Source of the DNA: a virus
Virus record (IMG/VR): IMGVR_UViG_3300020411_001430
Location: 1 to 35,162 of that record
Strand: one strand, 5' to 3'
Length of the DNA: 35,162 nt
Position 1 is the first letter of the stretch; each line of letters opens with the position of its first letter. Below, in pieces: positions 1-7,112 of this stretch. The notes beneath the pieces were generated by a model, which saw only the letters and a program-made list of their open reading frames with translations, ran no database searches and was not told the DNA's origin. A program made the translations under genes and the position numbers.

Positions 1-11
1 AGAGGTTAATT

Positions 12-158
12 ATGACTATGAGATTAGATGATATATTAAGTGGTTTAATATTAACTGTATTCGCTCTTGGTTGGATAGACACAATGTGGATATTCGGAAT
101 TGAAAATAGTCAACACTATACTTGGTGGGGTCTTATGCATTATTTAGGGAACTTATAA
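12..158 (+). CDS. Small hydrophobic membrane protein, function unknown
   Basis: A 48-residue reading frame starts MTMRLDDILSG and ends HYLGNL. An AGAGG ribosome-binding sequence lies at bases 1-5, six bases before the ATG, which supports it as a real gene. Residues about 8-30 form one hydrophobic stretch rich in Leu, Ile, Trp and Phe, so a single membrane span is likely. The next gene starts one base after its stop, so the two are probably co-transcribed. These are the only plus-strand genes in the window and they converge on the capsid gene. No family is recognised. The promoter lies outside the window. Confidence 0.6.
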   Translation: MTMRLDDILSGLILTVFALGWIDTMWIFGIENSQHYTWWGLMHYLGNL

Positions 159-159
159 T

Positions 160-342
160 ATGGGAATTAAACCTTTTGAACATTATGTAGCTAATGCAGA
201 TTCAGATAGCTTAGCTTTGAAATTAGTTGAAAATCATCCTGAAGCAGCTGAAGCTTTAGCATCTGCATTAACTGCACATCTTCAGGATAAAGATATTAGG
301 GAGAATTACAATGAATTAGATATGGAACAGGCTCTGAATTAA
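160..342 (+). CDS. Small hypothetical protein (60 aa)
   Basis: This short, soluble, mostly helical and acidic protein starts MGIKPFEHYVANADSD. Its ATG lies one base after the stop of the preceding small gene. An AGGGAA Shine-Dalgarno-like sequence sits about nine bases upstream, within the end of that gene. The middle (residues about 20-42) is Ala/Leu/Glu-rich and likely forms a helix. Nothing identifies a function. It is the last plus-strand gene before the convergent terminators, so it is probably the distal gene of a small unit that begins to the left of the window. Confidence 0.6.
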   Translation: MGIKPFEHYVANADSDSLALKLVENHPEAAEALASALTAHLQDKDIRENYNELDMEQALN

Positions 343-373
343 ACGCCATTTACAAATTGCTTGGATCGACACC

Positions 374-398
374 AAAAAAAGAGCCGCTAGTGCGGCTC
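374..398 (-). terminator. Rho-independent terminator of the gp23 (minus-strand) transcript
   Basis: A perfect 7-bp stem (GAGCCGC / GCGGCTC, bases 381-387 and 392-398) closes a 4-base loop. On the minus strand it is followed by seven T residues (the A run at 374-380). It lies 45 bases past the gp23 stop, as expected for the end of the late capsid transcript. The plus-strand side has only a weak T-rich tail, so the minus-strand direction is favoured. Confidence 0.85.
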
Positions 399-410
399 TC
401 TTAGTTTTCA

Positions 411-432
411 GTGGGTAGCTTCCCACGTTTTT
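411..432 (+). terminator. Rho-independent terminator of the small plus-strand genes
   Basis: The stem GTGGG (411-415) / CCCAC (422-426) has a 6-base loop and is followed by GTTTTTATT on the plus strand. It is about 70 bases after the stop of the 60-aa gene and adjoins the opposing terminator, so each strand has its own stop signal between the converging units. Confidence 0.75.
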
Positions 433-442
433 ATTATTATTC

Positions 443-1798
443 TTAAGTAAGAATATTGTCTACGCGCATAATGCGGTAGTATTGGTTTGTACGATTAGAT
501 GCAAGACCATCTGCTGGAGAAGCTCCTACAAATGGATTTGACGCCATGCCATATCGAGTTTTGAAACCGATTCTTGGCTGGAAGTCATTCTCGCCAACTG
601 CACGTACCATTGTTAGTGGTACATATGGGCAGTAGAATATACCTGCGTCATAAGGATTAGTACCCTTATATCCCATTGTACAATAATCTGTGTCAGCATA
701 CGGATCAATATAAACTTTGATTCTTCCGTTCATAACACCTGCGAAGGTATTACCTGTATCATCAATATTTAATTTTGTTGATAATGCAGGAGCGTAATCT
801 AGCATTCCTGAAGCTGCTAATGCTGTAGCTACATCAGAAGAGCAGATGATAAAGTTACCTTTACCCCTACGAGTCTCTTTTGCAATTACGTTAGCTTCTC
901 TGTCTAGCTGTACGCCAAGACCTTTAAATTTCTCCGCAGACCAACGACCATCAGCATCTGAAGATAAGTTAAAGATACCTTTAGTTGTTACGTTAGCTTG
1001 TCTAGCACCAATTTTCGCTTGAGCGTTAATGGTTCTAATAACCTCACGGTTAATTTCAGCTAAGATCTCTGTTGACAAGATATTTGCCAATTCTGTCTCA
1101 GCGTCAAGACCATGAATCGCTTTCAAGTCTTGTGCTAGTTCAAGAGTGTATTCTGCTTTGAGTGCTCTTGACTTTGCAGTCACAGTAGCTTTCTCAATGC
1201 TGAATCCCATCTCTGCGAAAGATTCTCCAGTATTACCTAGAGCTTCAGCTTCTGCTGTTGTATAAGCATCACCTGTATATGGGTGAATACCAGCAGAGTC
1301 AGCGTCGTCAACGATTGTGCTATCGCCATCAGCGTCTACAACACCTAGCAATCCTGAAGGACTACCATTTCCGGTTGCTGCAGAGTCACCTGAATAGCCA
1401 ACTGCTGCTTCGTCGAATAGTGCTTCATCATTTACTGAAACACCAGCTTTTGTAGTTTTATATTTTGACTTCATTGCGAAGATAAGACCTGTTGGTCCTG
1501 TCATCGGCTGAACTCCACAGATGTCATATGCCATTAGATTAGGCATAGCTCGTCTGACGAGTGAAATCAAAATAGGATTCCAGTTATCAGCAGCACCGCC
1601 GCCTGAAACTGTACCATCAGCAGCAGCGTTAGCTGCGACCTCTGTTAATTGACCTTGCTCGCGCAAAGCTTTCTCAGTATTCTCAAGAACAACAGCTGTA
1701 ATTGATCGCTTATGAGCATTATCAATTTTACCGGCTGCCTCTTCATCCAATACTGGAGACCACTTTTCTACGAGTTTGTCATATGAATTGATTTCCAT
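443..1798 (-). CDS. gp23: Major capsid protein (T4 gp23 family)
   Basis: This protein forms the hexamers of the head shell. The hallmark core is plain at residues about 78-115, including 'RRAMPNLMAYDICGVQPM' and 'GPTGLIFAMKSKY'. The C-terminal part 'QPRIGFKTRYGMASNPF' is also typical of the family. Length is 451 residues against 521 in T4, normal for marine T4-like phages. A candidate maturation site for the gp21 protease, L51-T52-E53 before V54, fits the (L/I)-x-E rule, so about 53 residues would be removed. A GGGGAG ribosome-binding sequence precedes the ATG. It is last in the head operon, after gp22, as in T4, and a terminator follows. Confidence 0.97.
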   Translation of the reverse strand: MEINSYDKLVEKWSPVLDEEAAGKIDNAHKRSITAVVLENTEKALREQGQLTEVAANAAADGTVSGGGAADNWNPILISLVRRAMPNLMAYDICGVQPMTGPTGLIFAMKSKYKTTKAGVSVNDEALFDEAAVGYSGDSAATGNGSPSGLLGVVDADGDSTIVDDADSAGIHPYTGDAYTTAEAEALGNTGESFAEMGFSIEKATVTAKSRALKAEYTLELAQDLKAIHGLDAETELANILSTEILAEINREVIRTINAQAKIGARQANVTTKGIFNLSSDADGRWSAEKFKGLGVQLDREANVIAKETRRGKGNFIICSSDVATALAASGMLDYAPALSTKLNIDDTGNTFAGVMNGRIKVYIDPYADTDYCTMGYKGTNPYDAGIFYCPYVPLTMVRAVGENDFQPRIGFKTRYGMASNPFVGASPADGLASNRTNQYYRIMRVDNILT

Positions 1799-1816
1799 AC
1801 TCGGATCTCCCCTATT

Positions 1817-2827
1817 TTATTTGATTTTCTTTAAGGCGTTAATGTAAGATTCCATTGCAGGGCTTACTTCAACTGTGTCATCTGCTGATTCATCAGTTTC
1901 GGAATTTTCTGCGATAGGACTCTTTGCAGTTTTTTGATTGAAATAAGACTCTTTTAGAGTAGCAACTTTAGCTTTAAAGTTCTCTTCAGATTCAAATTCA
2001 ACACTTTCTGCTAGCTTGTTTAGCTTTTCAACTTGAGTTTCAGCTAGATCCTTAGAAGCTTCACGAATAATTTCGTTACGCTGATAAGTTTCTACTTGCT
2101 TACTCATGTCCATAGCTTTTTGAACTGCATCGTTGTACTTTTCTTCAAGTTCTTCGTTTGCAGTTGCTAGTTCGTCTACTAGGTCAACTTTGGCTTCGGG
2201 GACTTCTACGTAAGACTCTGTGAATAGATCTTTCATCTTATTCATAAAGTTTTCTGCAATTTCGGTTCTAAGACCAGATTGAATTGCTACTTTGTTGTCC
2301 TCTACCCATTGTTCAACCACATAGTTGAGGTAGCTGTCTACTTTTTCTACCATATCAGATTTAGTCTTTTCAACCTCTTCAGCTAATTGCTCAGTGTATT
2401 CGGTTTCAAGACGATTAATCTCATCGGCAATTTTAGACTTTACCGCTGCTTCAAATATAACAGCTGTTTTGGCTTTAAACTCATCACTGAGTGTAGCCTC
2501 AGATTCGACCAGTGCATTCAGATCGTCACTAAAGTTCCCATCAATTTCAATTTCTTCAGTAGCTTTAAATGGCGCACCATTAGCTGGAGCTCCTTTACTA
2601 CTTGCTGAATGCTTATCTGGATCGCCAGGTGTTACCTTTTGCATTGGTTCGCTGTTGCTTTTGTCTTTAGGACGTTTCTTAGCAGATTTGCCTGCGGCTT
2701 CTGCTTTATCATTCGCCGCTAAAGATTGCTGCTCAGCATTTTTGGTGTCGTGAGCCTCTTCAACTTCATTCTCGTTGAGCTCGACATCCTGATCTTCGAC
2801 TTCTTCAGTCTTTACTTCTTCAGTCAT
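1817..2827 (-). CDS. gp22: Prohead core scaffolding protein (gp22-like)
   Basis: This is the major scaffold of the prohead core, around which the shell assembles and which gp21 then degrades. Evidence is its place between the gp21 protease and gp23 genes, and its composition: a very acidic, Glu-rich and Lys-rich protein with an unstructured N-terminus (residues 1-95) and long charged coiled-coil helices (about 100-290). It has 336 residues and is longer than T4 gp22 (269), mainly through the acidic N-terminal tail. The start has a good GGAG site six bases upstream. Sequence similarity in this family is weak, so synteny carries much of the weight. Confidence 0.85.
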   Translation of the reverse strand: MTEEVKTEEVEDQDVELNENEVEEAHDTKNAEQQSLAANDKAEAAGKSAKKRPKDKSNSEPMQKVTPGDPDKHSASSKGAPANGAPFKATEEIEIDGNFSDDLNALVESEATLSDEFKAKTAVIFEAAVKSKIADEINRLETEYTEQLAEEVEKTKSDMVEKVDSYLNYVVEQWVEDNKVAIQSGLRTEIAENFMNKMKDLFTESYVEVPEAKVDLVDELATANEELEEKYNDAVQKAMDMSKQVETYQRNEIIREASKDLAETQVEKLNKLAESVEFESEENFKAKVATLKESYFNQKTAKSPIAENSETDESADDTVEVSPAMESYINALKKIK

Positions 2828-2837
2828 AATCGACTCC

Positions 2838-3497
2838 CTATTTATTAGATTTCATTAACGAGAGGAAATTCTTAAACTCACGAACTTGCGTTTCATATAG
2901 ATCCGCACGTGGAGCACGTTTAATTTCAGTCTCTATTTTTTCAATTTCTTGAGCTTGTAAGATTCCATTATTCCAGATCCAATCTACACCTTCCATTATT
3001 CCATTAACAAATGCTTCTGGTGCTGAAGGGTCTTGTACGATATCAATCGTATTAAGCATAAAGTCATCTTTTACATACATAGCACTTTCGCGCTGCTCAA
3101 GGCTACCCATACCACGAGTTGAGACACCTAGTTGGACGCCGCCGTCAAGTAAACCTTTTACAATATTACCCATTGGAGTATCCAATATTCGTGCCTTACC
3201 CATAACATTATTTCCCTCAAATTTGAGTTCCGTAATCTTATGAGATACTTTATCTAAGTTAACAGTTGGTCCATCAGGGTGATTTAATTCACCGACCGCT
3301 CTGTCCTTAGAAACCTGTTCATCAACATATTTACCTACTGCCTTTTCCATAACCGGCATAGGATAAACACGTCCATTTCTATTCTGTGATTCAGCCATTG
3401 CAAAGATACCGGAAATAGTATGTGACTTACTTCCGTCATCTTTCTTTTCAACAATACATTCAACGTTGTTTTCGTTATATTCTGTAATTAGCTTCAT
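2838..3497 (-). CDS. gp21: Prohead maturation protease (gp21 family)
   Basis: This serine protease sits inside the prohead and cleaves the capsid and core proteins during maturation. Motifs visible are 'NRNGRVYPMPVM' (39-50), the histidine motif 'GELNHPDGP' with H73, and the nucleophile motif 'LGVSTRGMG' with S126. These are the signature sites of the T4 gp21 prohead protease family. It has 219 residues, close to T4 gp21 (212). The ATG overlaps the stop of the 72-aa gene as ATGA, so translation is coupled. It is followed by gp22 after a 10-base gap. Confidence 0.95.
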   Translation of the reverse strand: MKLITEYNENNVECIVEKKDDGSKSHTISGIFAMAESQNRNGRVYPMPVMEKAVGKYVDEQVSKDRAVGELNHPDGPTVNLDKVSHKITELKFEGNNVMGKARILDTPMGNIVKGLLDGGVQLGVSTRGMGSLEQRESAMYVKDDFMLNTIDIVQDPSAPEAFVNGIMEGVDWIWNNGILQAQEIEKIETEIKRAPRADLYETQVREFKNFLSLMKSNK

Positions 3498-3712
3498 CGT
3501 TTACCTTTATATTGTTTAACAAATTCTTTTGCCATCTTTTCAGCTTCTCGCTGATTCTTATAACTTTCTAATCGATCTCCATCGATCCACACGATGAATT
3601 CATTTCTATCTTTCATAATCTTAACTGGTATTCTACCATGCTTTTTATCATAAACAACTTGCCCTTGAGGCTTGCGACCAGTTAATTCTCTTAATTCTTT
3701 AAATTTTTTCAT
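3494..3712 (-). CDS. Small basic protein in the gp68 position
   Basis: This 72-residue, strongly basic protein starts MKKFKELRELTGRKPQG and ends KQYKGKR. Predicted organisation is an amphipathic N-terminal helix, a short beta region (about 20-48, 'GRIPVKIMKDRNEFIVWIDG') and a C-terminal charged helix. In T4 the slot just ahead of gp21 holds gp68, a prohead core protein, so a head-assembly role is possible. It is half the length of gp68 and similarity is not evident, so no symbol is given. It overlaps gp21 by ATGA and is preceded by a late-promoter-like TATAAATA box. The ribosome-binding site is weak. Confidence 0.75.
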   Translation of the reverse strand: MKKFKELRELTGRKPQGQVVYDKKHGRIPVKIMKDRNEFIVWIDGDRLESYKNQREAEKMAKEFVKQYKGKR

Positions 3713-3730
3713 CGCTTTACTTTTAACATT

Positions 3731-3738
3731 TATTTATA
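3731..3738 (-). promoter_or_regulatory. T4-type late promoter box TATAAATA
   Basis: On the minus strand the exact T4 late-promoter consensus TATAAATA lies 19 bases before the ATG of the 72-aa gene, in the 31-base gap after the oxygenase gene. The expected transcription start would lie a few bases downstream, giving a very short leader. It could drive the 72-aa, gp21, gp22 and gp23 group. The match is exact, but the region is AT-rich and activity is inferred. Confidence 0.6.
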
Positions 3739-3743
3739 CAAAT

Positions 3744-4394
3744 TTAATTTTCGCCTACTGATTTATAAAAAATACATTCATTTATACGCCAATCATTAAC
3801 ATATTTGTTATGATCTTCAATATAACCGCCATGAAATTTATCACCTCTAAAAATTATATGCCTATTAGGTTTAGCAGGTATGACCTTTTTTATCATAGTA
3901 CTAACATCATAAAACAAATCTCGACCTTCATTATTTGCAAAATGACCAGTTATACCTTCATAAAAAGCCGTACCACCTGAACAAACTTTATCTATGTATA
4001 TTATAGAAGCATATTGTGTATCTCTATGTGGATACATTTGATGTGTTTGCGGTGATATATTTTGCTTCCATTTAAAATAATTATATTCTTTTTCATTGCT
4101 TCCTAATTTTTCTATACGTCCTTGTTCATGATAAACTTCTGCTATTATATCAAATTCATATTTAATGTCTGCATGTGCAATAGATATACACGGTCTACAA
4201 TCATAATAATCTATAAAATTTCTACTATGCTCTTTATCAGCTTTCCACATAGGTGCATAAGTATTCATTAACATATCATAGATATCTTCATAATGTAAAT
4301 AATAATCATCAATAATTACTACATCCCCATCAACTGATGTTTTTGCTTTGGGATTTCTTTCAAATATTTCACTGGGATTAAATGGTATAATCAT
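3744..4394 (-). CDS. 2OG-Fe(II) oxygenase-like protein in the head operon
   Basis: This is a predicted non-haem iron, 2-oxoglutarate-dependent oxygenase, likely a hydroxylase. The double-stranded beta-helix pattern is clear: iron ligands H123-x-D125 in 'YPHRDTQYASIIYID', a 'GGTAFYEG' strand, distal H188 in 'FRGDKFHGGYIED', and a co-substrate-binding Arg R203 in 'DWRINECIFY'. It has 216 residues. It resembles short phage and bacterial oxygenases of the prolyl-hydroxylase/DUF6445 type (family recalled, not searched). It sits between the lipoprotein gene, which it overlaps by ATGA, and the 72-aa/gp21 group, a place where T4 has only core genes. The substrate is unknown; a virion protein is an attractive guess. 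Confidence 0.8.
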   Translation of the reverse strand: MIIPFNPSEIFERNPKAKTSVDGDVVIIDDYYLHYEDIYDMLMNTYAPMWKADKEHSRNFIDYYDCRPCISIAHADIKYEFDIIAEVYHEQGRIEKLGSNEKEYNYFKWKQNISPQTHQMYPHRDTQYASIIYIDKVCSGGTAFYEGITGHFANNEGRDLFYDVSTMIKKVIPAKPNRHIIFRGDKFHGGYIEDHNKYVNDWRINECIFYKSVGEN

Positions 4395-4585
4395 TTTTTA
4401 ATAGGTATTTTACACTTCTCTTCAGTTGCTGTTAAGTTTTCACCTCTTTTAGTTATCCAGATATAACTCCAAATTTTTTCATTACATTTCTTCCCAAATG
4501 AAGAAACATGTGGATCATTTAAGGGTTCTGGCATATAAGAGCATGATATTAATAATATAGGTAATAATAAAATTATTTTTTTCAG
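4391..4585 (-). CDS. Small lipoprotein with a CTG start codon
   Basis: This 64-residue frame lies in the gap between the gp67-like gene and the oxygenase. It starts (M)KKIILLLPILLISCSYMPEP. It has a complete lipoprotein signal: two Lys, a hydrophobic core, then lipobox L12-I13-S14-C15. Ser at +2 after the Cys favours the outer membrane. The mature part has two further Cys (in 'GKKCNEK' and 'EEKCKIP'). The only start giving the full signal is CTG, placed eight bases after a strong AGGGAG ribosome-binding site. The first ATG would fall after the lipobox. The TGA overlaps the oxygenase ATG as ATGA, which argues for real translation. Function is unknown; a host-envelope role such as exclusion is possible. 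Confidence 0.7.
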   Translation of the reverse strand: MKKIILLLPILLISCSYMPEPLNDPHVSSFGKKCNEKIWSYIWITKRGENLTATEEKCKIPIKK

Positions 4586-4588
4586 TTT

Positions 4589-4936
4589 TTATTCTCCCTT
4601 GGACTCTTCGTCCTCGTCAGTTGTTTCTATTTCTGGTTCTTCCTCCACCACAGGATCGTCTTCAGCAGTTTCCTGAGCATCAGACTCAATTTCATCAGCA
4701 AGAGCATCTTGAACGTCTTGATCATCAAGACTATCTTCAACATTGGCTTCAGGATCTTGAATAATTTCTTCATCGCTTTCTCCGTCAGTCACTTGATTAA
4801 ATACCTCTCCAGCGACTGCTATTTTTTCTTGTTCTAATGCATCATCTACTTTAGTTGCCATTATCTCTGCAAAAGTAGGTGCTGCTTTGCTAAAATCTTG
4901 TTTAACCACATGGTTAATTATATCTTCAATTGCCAT
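4589..4936 (-). CDS. gp67: Acidic prohead core protein (gp67-like)
   Basis: This protein follows gp20 directly, where T4 carries gene 67, an acidic prohead core protein cut up during maturation. The N-terminus MAIEDIINHVVKQDFSKAA is helical. The C-terminal half (about 55-115) is almost entirely Asp, Glu, Ser and Thr. I chose the ATG at 4936 because GGAG lies six bases upstream. A second in-frame ATG at 4948 would add MEQI but has no such site. It overlaps the end of gp20 by 11 bases. Assignment rests on position and composition rather than strong similarity. Confidence 0.75.
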   Translation of the reverse strand: MAIEDIINHVVKQDFSKAAPTFAEIMATKVDDALEQEKIAVAGEVFNQVTDGESDEEIIQDPEANVEDSLDDQDVQDALADEIESDAQETAEDDPVVEEEPEIETTDEDEESKGE

Positions 4937-6521
4937 TATTTGCTCCATTTACATTAATATCTATACTGTGTTGCTGACCACCATTACCATTCATTGGAGG
5001 TGGCGCTTCCTCTTCTTCTTTATCTTCATCATCTATTTCACCAGATGCTTTCTCAGCAGCTATTTGTTTCTGCATTTCTTTCATATCGTCTTCATCAAAC
5101 ATAAGAATATTTTTCATAATCCATTCTTTAGAGAAAAATTCTCCGACGTATTGTTGAATATTATCTAAATTTTGAAATCTTACTTGCATAAGTTCATTGT
5201 CTTTTAATTCTGAAAAATGATTATCTCTTACATAATCAACGACGATATCTTGTTCCCATTGTTTCCAATCTTCTTCGGTACAAATTGCTTTCATTACACA
5301 TTGCTTCTTAAGGATCTCTGTAAATAACATAGAGAAACGTTTTCTACATCTATCAATAAACTTTTGAAACTTAACTTCATCTCTGTTTATTTCTGTAGAT
5401 CTACCTAAAGAAAATTGTGCTTCTTGTTCTAATCTGTTTATAGGTACATTGAGTGAACGGTAAAGACGTTTTTGAAAATAGATGATATCTTCAATTTGTC
5501 CGAGATTATCTCCTCCTGGTAAAGTAGTAATCTCAGTTCCTCTGCCGCCTTCTCGTCTAGGTAACCAGAAATCTTCAAGCATAGACATATGCTTTCTATC
5601 ATCTCTTATTTTACCTGTATCTGCATCATATACTAATTTATTTCTATATCGAGACATTATATCTTTCATATATTGTTCGGCTTTACCTCTTGGTAAATTA
5701 CCTACATCAATATAGAATATACGTCTTTCAGGTGCTCTAGCCAATCTATAAATGACTAATGCATCTTCCATCATACGTAATTGATTAATTGGTTTTAATG
5801 CTTTATGTAAATGAGAAACAACTTTTTTACGATCTATATCTAATAGACCTGAAGTTACATATGATACAGAATCATTTGATAGTTTAATTCCTGTTGCTTG
5901 TGCGCCTGGTTTCTCTTGGTAAATATAAAATTCATTTACTTGTTCAACTAAGGTTGCGCCTGTTGATTCGTCTTTTTTCTTTTTAACTTCTTTTACTTTT
6001 CTAATTTTAGTAGCATCAATAGGTCTTATTTCTTGAATACCAAGTTTTAATTGATTTTCATCTACTACTAAATGATGATATATTCTTCCGTCAATGTACC
6101 ATCTTTTAAATATATCATGACCTAATTCAGTAAATTTTAACATACTACATATCTGGTCAAATTCTTCTAACATAACTTTTTTAAGTTGATCACTAAGACC
6201 TTCTACATGATCTAATACAAGACTTACCGGCGATTCATTTTCATTCGCCGTTACTGATTCGTTTACAATATCTTCAATAGCTGCATCAACTTCGGGATGA
6301 GTAGCTACTGCTCTATATTGTCTAATATTTTGGAAATTATCTTTTGAGGCATCGCCTTCTCCAAGATTAACATAAGTTCCATAATGTGCTCCAGCTGCAG
6401 TAACGTAACCTGCACCATCCTGATCTACAGGAGGCACTACAGATTGTCGTTTTTCAGCCTTTCTATCTCTAGCTCTTTTGATTTCAAATCCAAAAAGCTT
6501 TATGCCTTCTTGTTCAGCCAT
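4926..6521 (-). CDS. gp20: Portal vertex protein (gp20)
   Basis: This is the dodecameric portal through which DNA is packaged and to which the neck attaches; it also starts head assembly. Typical family segments are 'GRIYHHLVVDENQLKLGIQE', 'IRPIDATKIRKVKE', 'NVPINRLEQEAQFSLGRSTE' and 'RDEVKFQKFIDRCRKRFS'. Length is 531 against 524 in T4. The C-terminus is a disordered acidic then Gly/Asn-rich tail (about 490-531). A GAGGAG site precedes the ATG. It lies between gp19 and the gp67-like gene, as in T4. A GC-rich stem-loop precedes it. Confidence 0.97.
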   Translation of the reverse strand: MAEQEGIKLFGFEIKRARDRKAEKRQSVVPPVDQDGAGYVTAAGAHYGTYVNLGEGDASKDNFQNIRQYRAVATHPEVDAAIEDIVNESVTANENESPVSLVLDHVEGLSDQLKKVMLEEFDQICSMLKFTELGHDIFKRWYIDGRIYHHLVVDENQLKLGIQEIRPIDATKIRKVKEVKKKKDESTGATLVEQVNEFYIYQEKPGAQATGIKLSNDSVSYVTSGLLDIDRKKVVSHLHKALKPINQLRMMEDALVIYRLARAPERRIFYIDVGNLPRGKAEQYMKDIMSRYRNKLVYDADTGKIRDDRKHMSMLEDFWLPRREGGRGTEITTLPGGDNLGQIEDIIYFQKRLYRSLNVPINRLEQEAQFSLGRSTEINRDEVKFQKFIDRCRKRFSMLFTEILKKQCVMKAICTEEDWKQWEQDIVVDYVRDNHFSELKDNELMQVRFQNLDNIQQYVGEFFSKEWIMKNILMFDEDDMKEMQKQIAAEKASGEIDDEDKEEEEAPPPMNGNGGQQHSIDINVNGANNGN

Positions 6522-6536
6522 TTATTCTCCTCATTT

Positions 6537-6557
6537 GGCGGGGAATAAATCCCCGCC
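6537..6557 (-). other. GC-rich intergenic stem-loop between gp19 and gp20
   Basis: An 8-bp perfect stem (GGCGGGGA at 6537-6544 with TCCCCGCC at 6550-6557) closes a 5-base loop in otherwise AT-rich DNA. On the minus strand it lies after the gp19 stop and just before the gp20 ribosome-binding site. No T run follows on the minus strand, so it is not a standard terminator. It could be an mRNA processing or stability element, or a partial transcription attenuator that lowers portal expression relative to tail tube. Confidence 0.6.
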
Positions 6558-6572
6558 TTTGTAATACGTTCA

Positions 6573-7100
6573 TTATGAAGTTGTGTTTGCTTCCCAGTAT
6601 TGAACTTGGAATTCAACAGTAAATCTCTCAATATCGTTTTCTAAGCCATAACTTAGATCAATTGGAGCAATTGCTGTAGGAAAACAACCACGGAAGCTAT
6701 AAGACTTTAATGTAGATCCATCTTTATCGATTTGATCTACAGTTAGATCTGCTTCATAGTCAACTGGATTTGTTAGTCCGGTATTAGCACTATGTGCATT
6801 CATACCATTCATCCAACGTTCCATAGCATTCCTAACATTAAAGTCAGTGTCATTAATAATAGTTGGAGTCCAAACATCAAATGTTCTATCTCCAGCCATC
6901 TTTAATTGACGACCTCTAAAAGGAACTATAATTGTTCCCATGATTGAGCCAGGCAACTGAGCTGCCTCGCATAGAAATGATGTTAATTCAACATCTCCGT
7001 TTGCATAGCCTGGAAAATTAATCGTGGCTTTAAAAAGATTCGGTCTAGCACCGCCACCACGTAATTTGGCTTTAAAATCATCAACGCCTAATACTGCCAT
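6573..7100 (-). CDS. gp19: Tail tube protein (gp19)
   Basis: This subunit stacks as hexameric rings to form the inner tail tube. It has 175 residues against 163 in T4. Typical segments are 'ARPNLFKATINFPGY', 'FLCEAAQLPGSIMGTIIVPF', 'GRQLKMAGDRTFDVWTPTII' and the C-terminal 'IERFTVEFQVQYWE'. The fold is expected to be the tail tube/Hcp-like beta-barrel. A GGGAGG ribosome-binding site precedes the ATG. It is 12 bases downstream of gp18 and presumably co-transcribed with it; both are needed in large amounts. Confidence 0.96.
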   Translation of the reverse strand: MAVLGVDDFKAKLRGGGARPNLFKATINFPGYANGDVELTSFLCEAAQLPGSIMGTIIVPFRGRQLKMAGDRTFDVWTPTIINDTDFNVRNAMERWMNGMNAHSANTGLTNPVDYEADLTVDQIDKDGSTLKSYSFRGCFPTAIAPIDLSYGLENDIERFTVEFQVQYWEANTTS

Positions 7101-7112
7101 TTTCTACCTCCC

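Noticed and set aside
1258-1455. Plus-strand 65-codon frame opposite gp23
   Set aside because: Shadow of the capsid gene, rich in Gln, Leu and His with no start signal.
2394-2753. Plus-strand open frame of 119 codons opposite the scaffold gene
   Set aside because: It lies entirely within gp22 on the other strand, has no ribosome-binding site, and its composition follows from the Glu/Lys-rich codons of gp22.
2839-2846. AATAAATA box before gp22
   Set aside because: It mismatches the late consensus and is only about 12 bases from the gp22 ATG, overlapping the end of gp21, too close for promoter plus ribosome-binding site.
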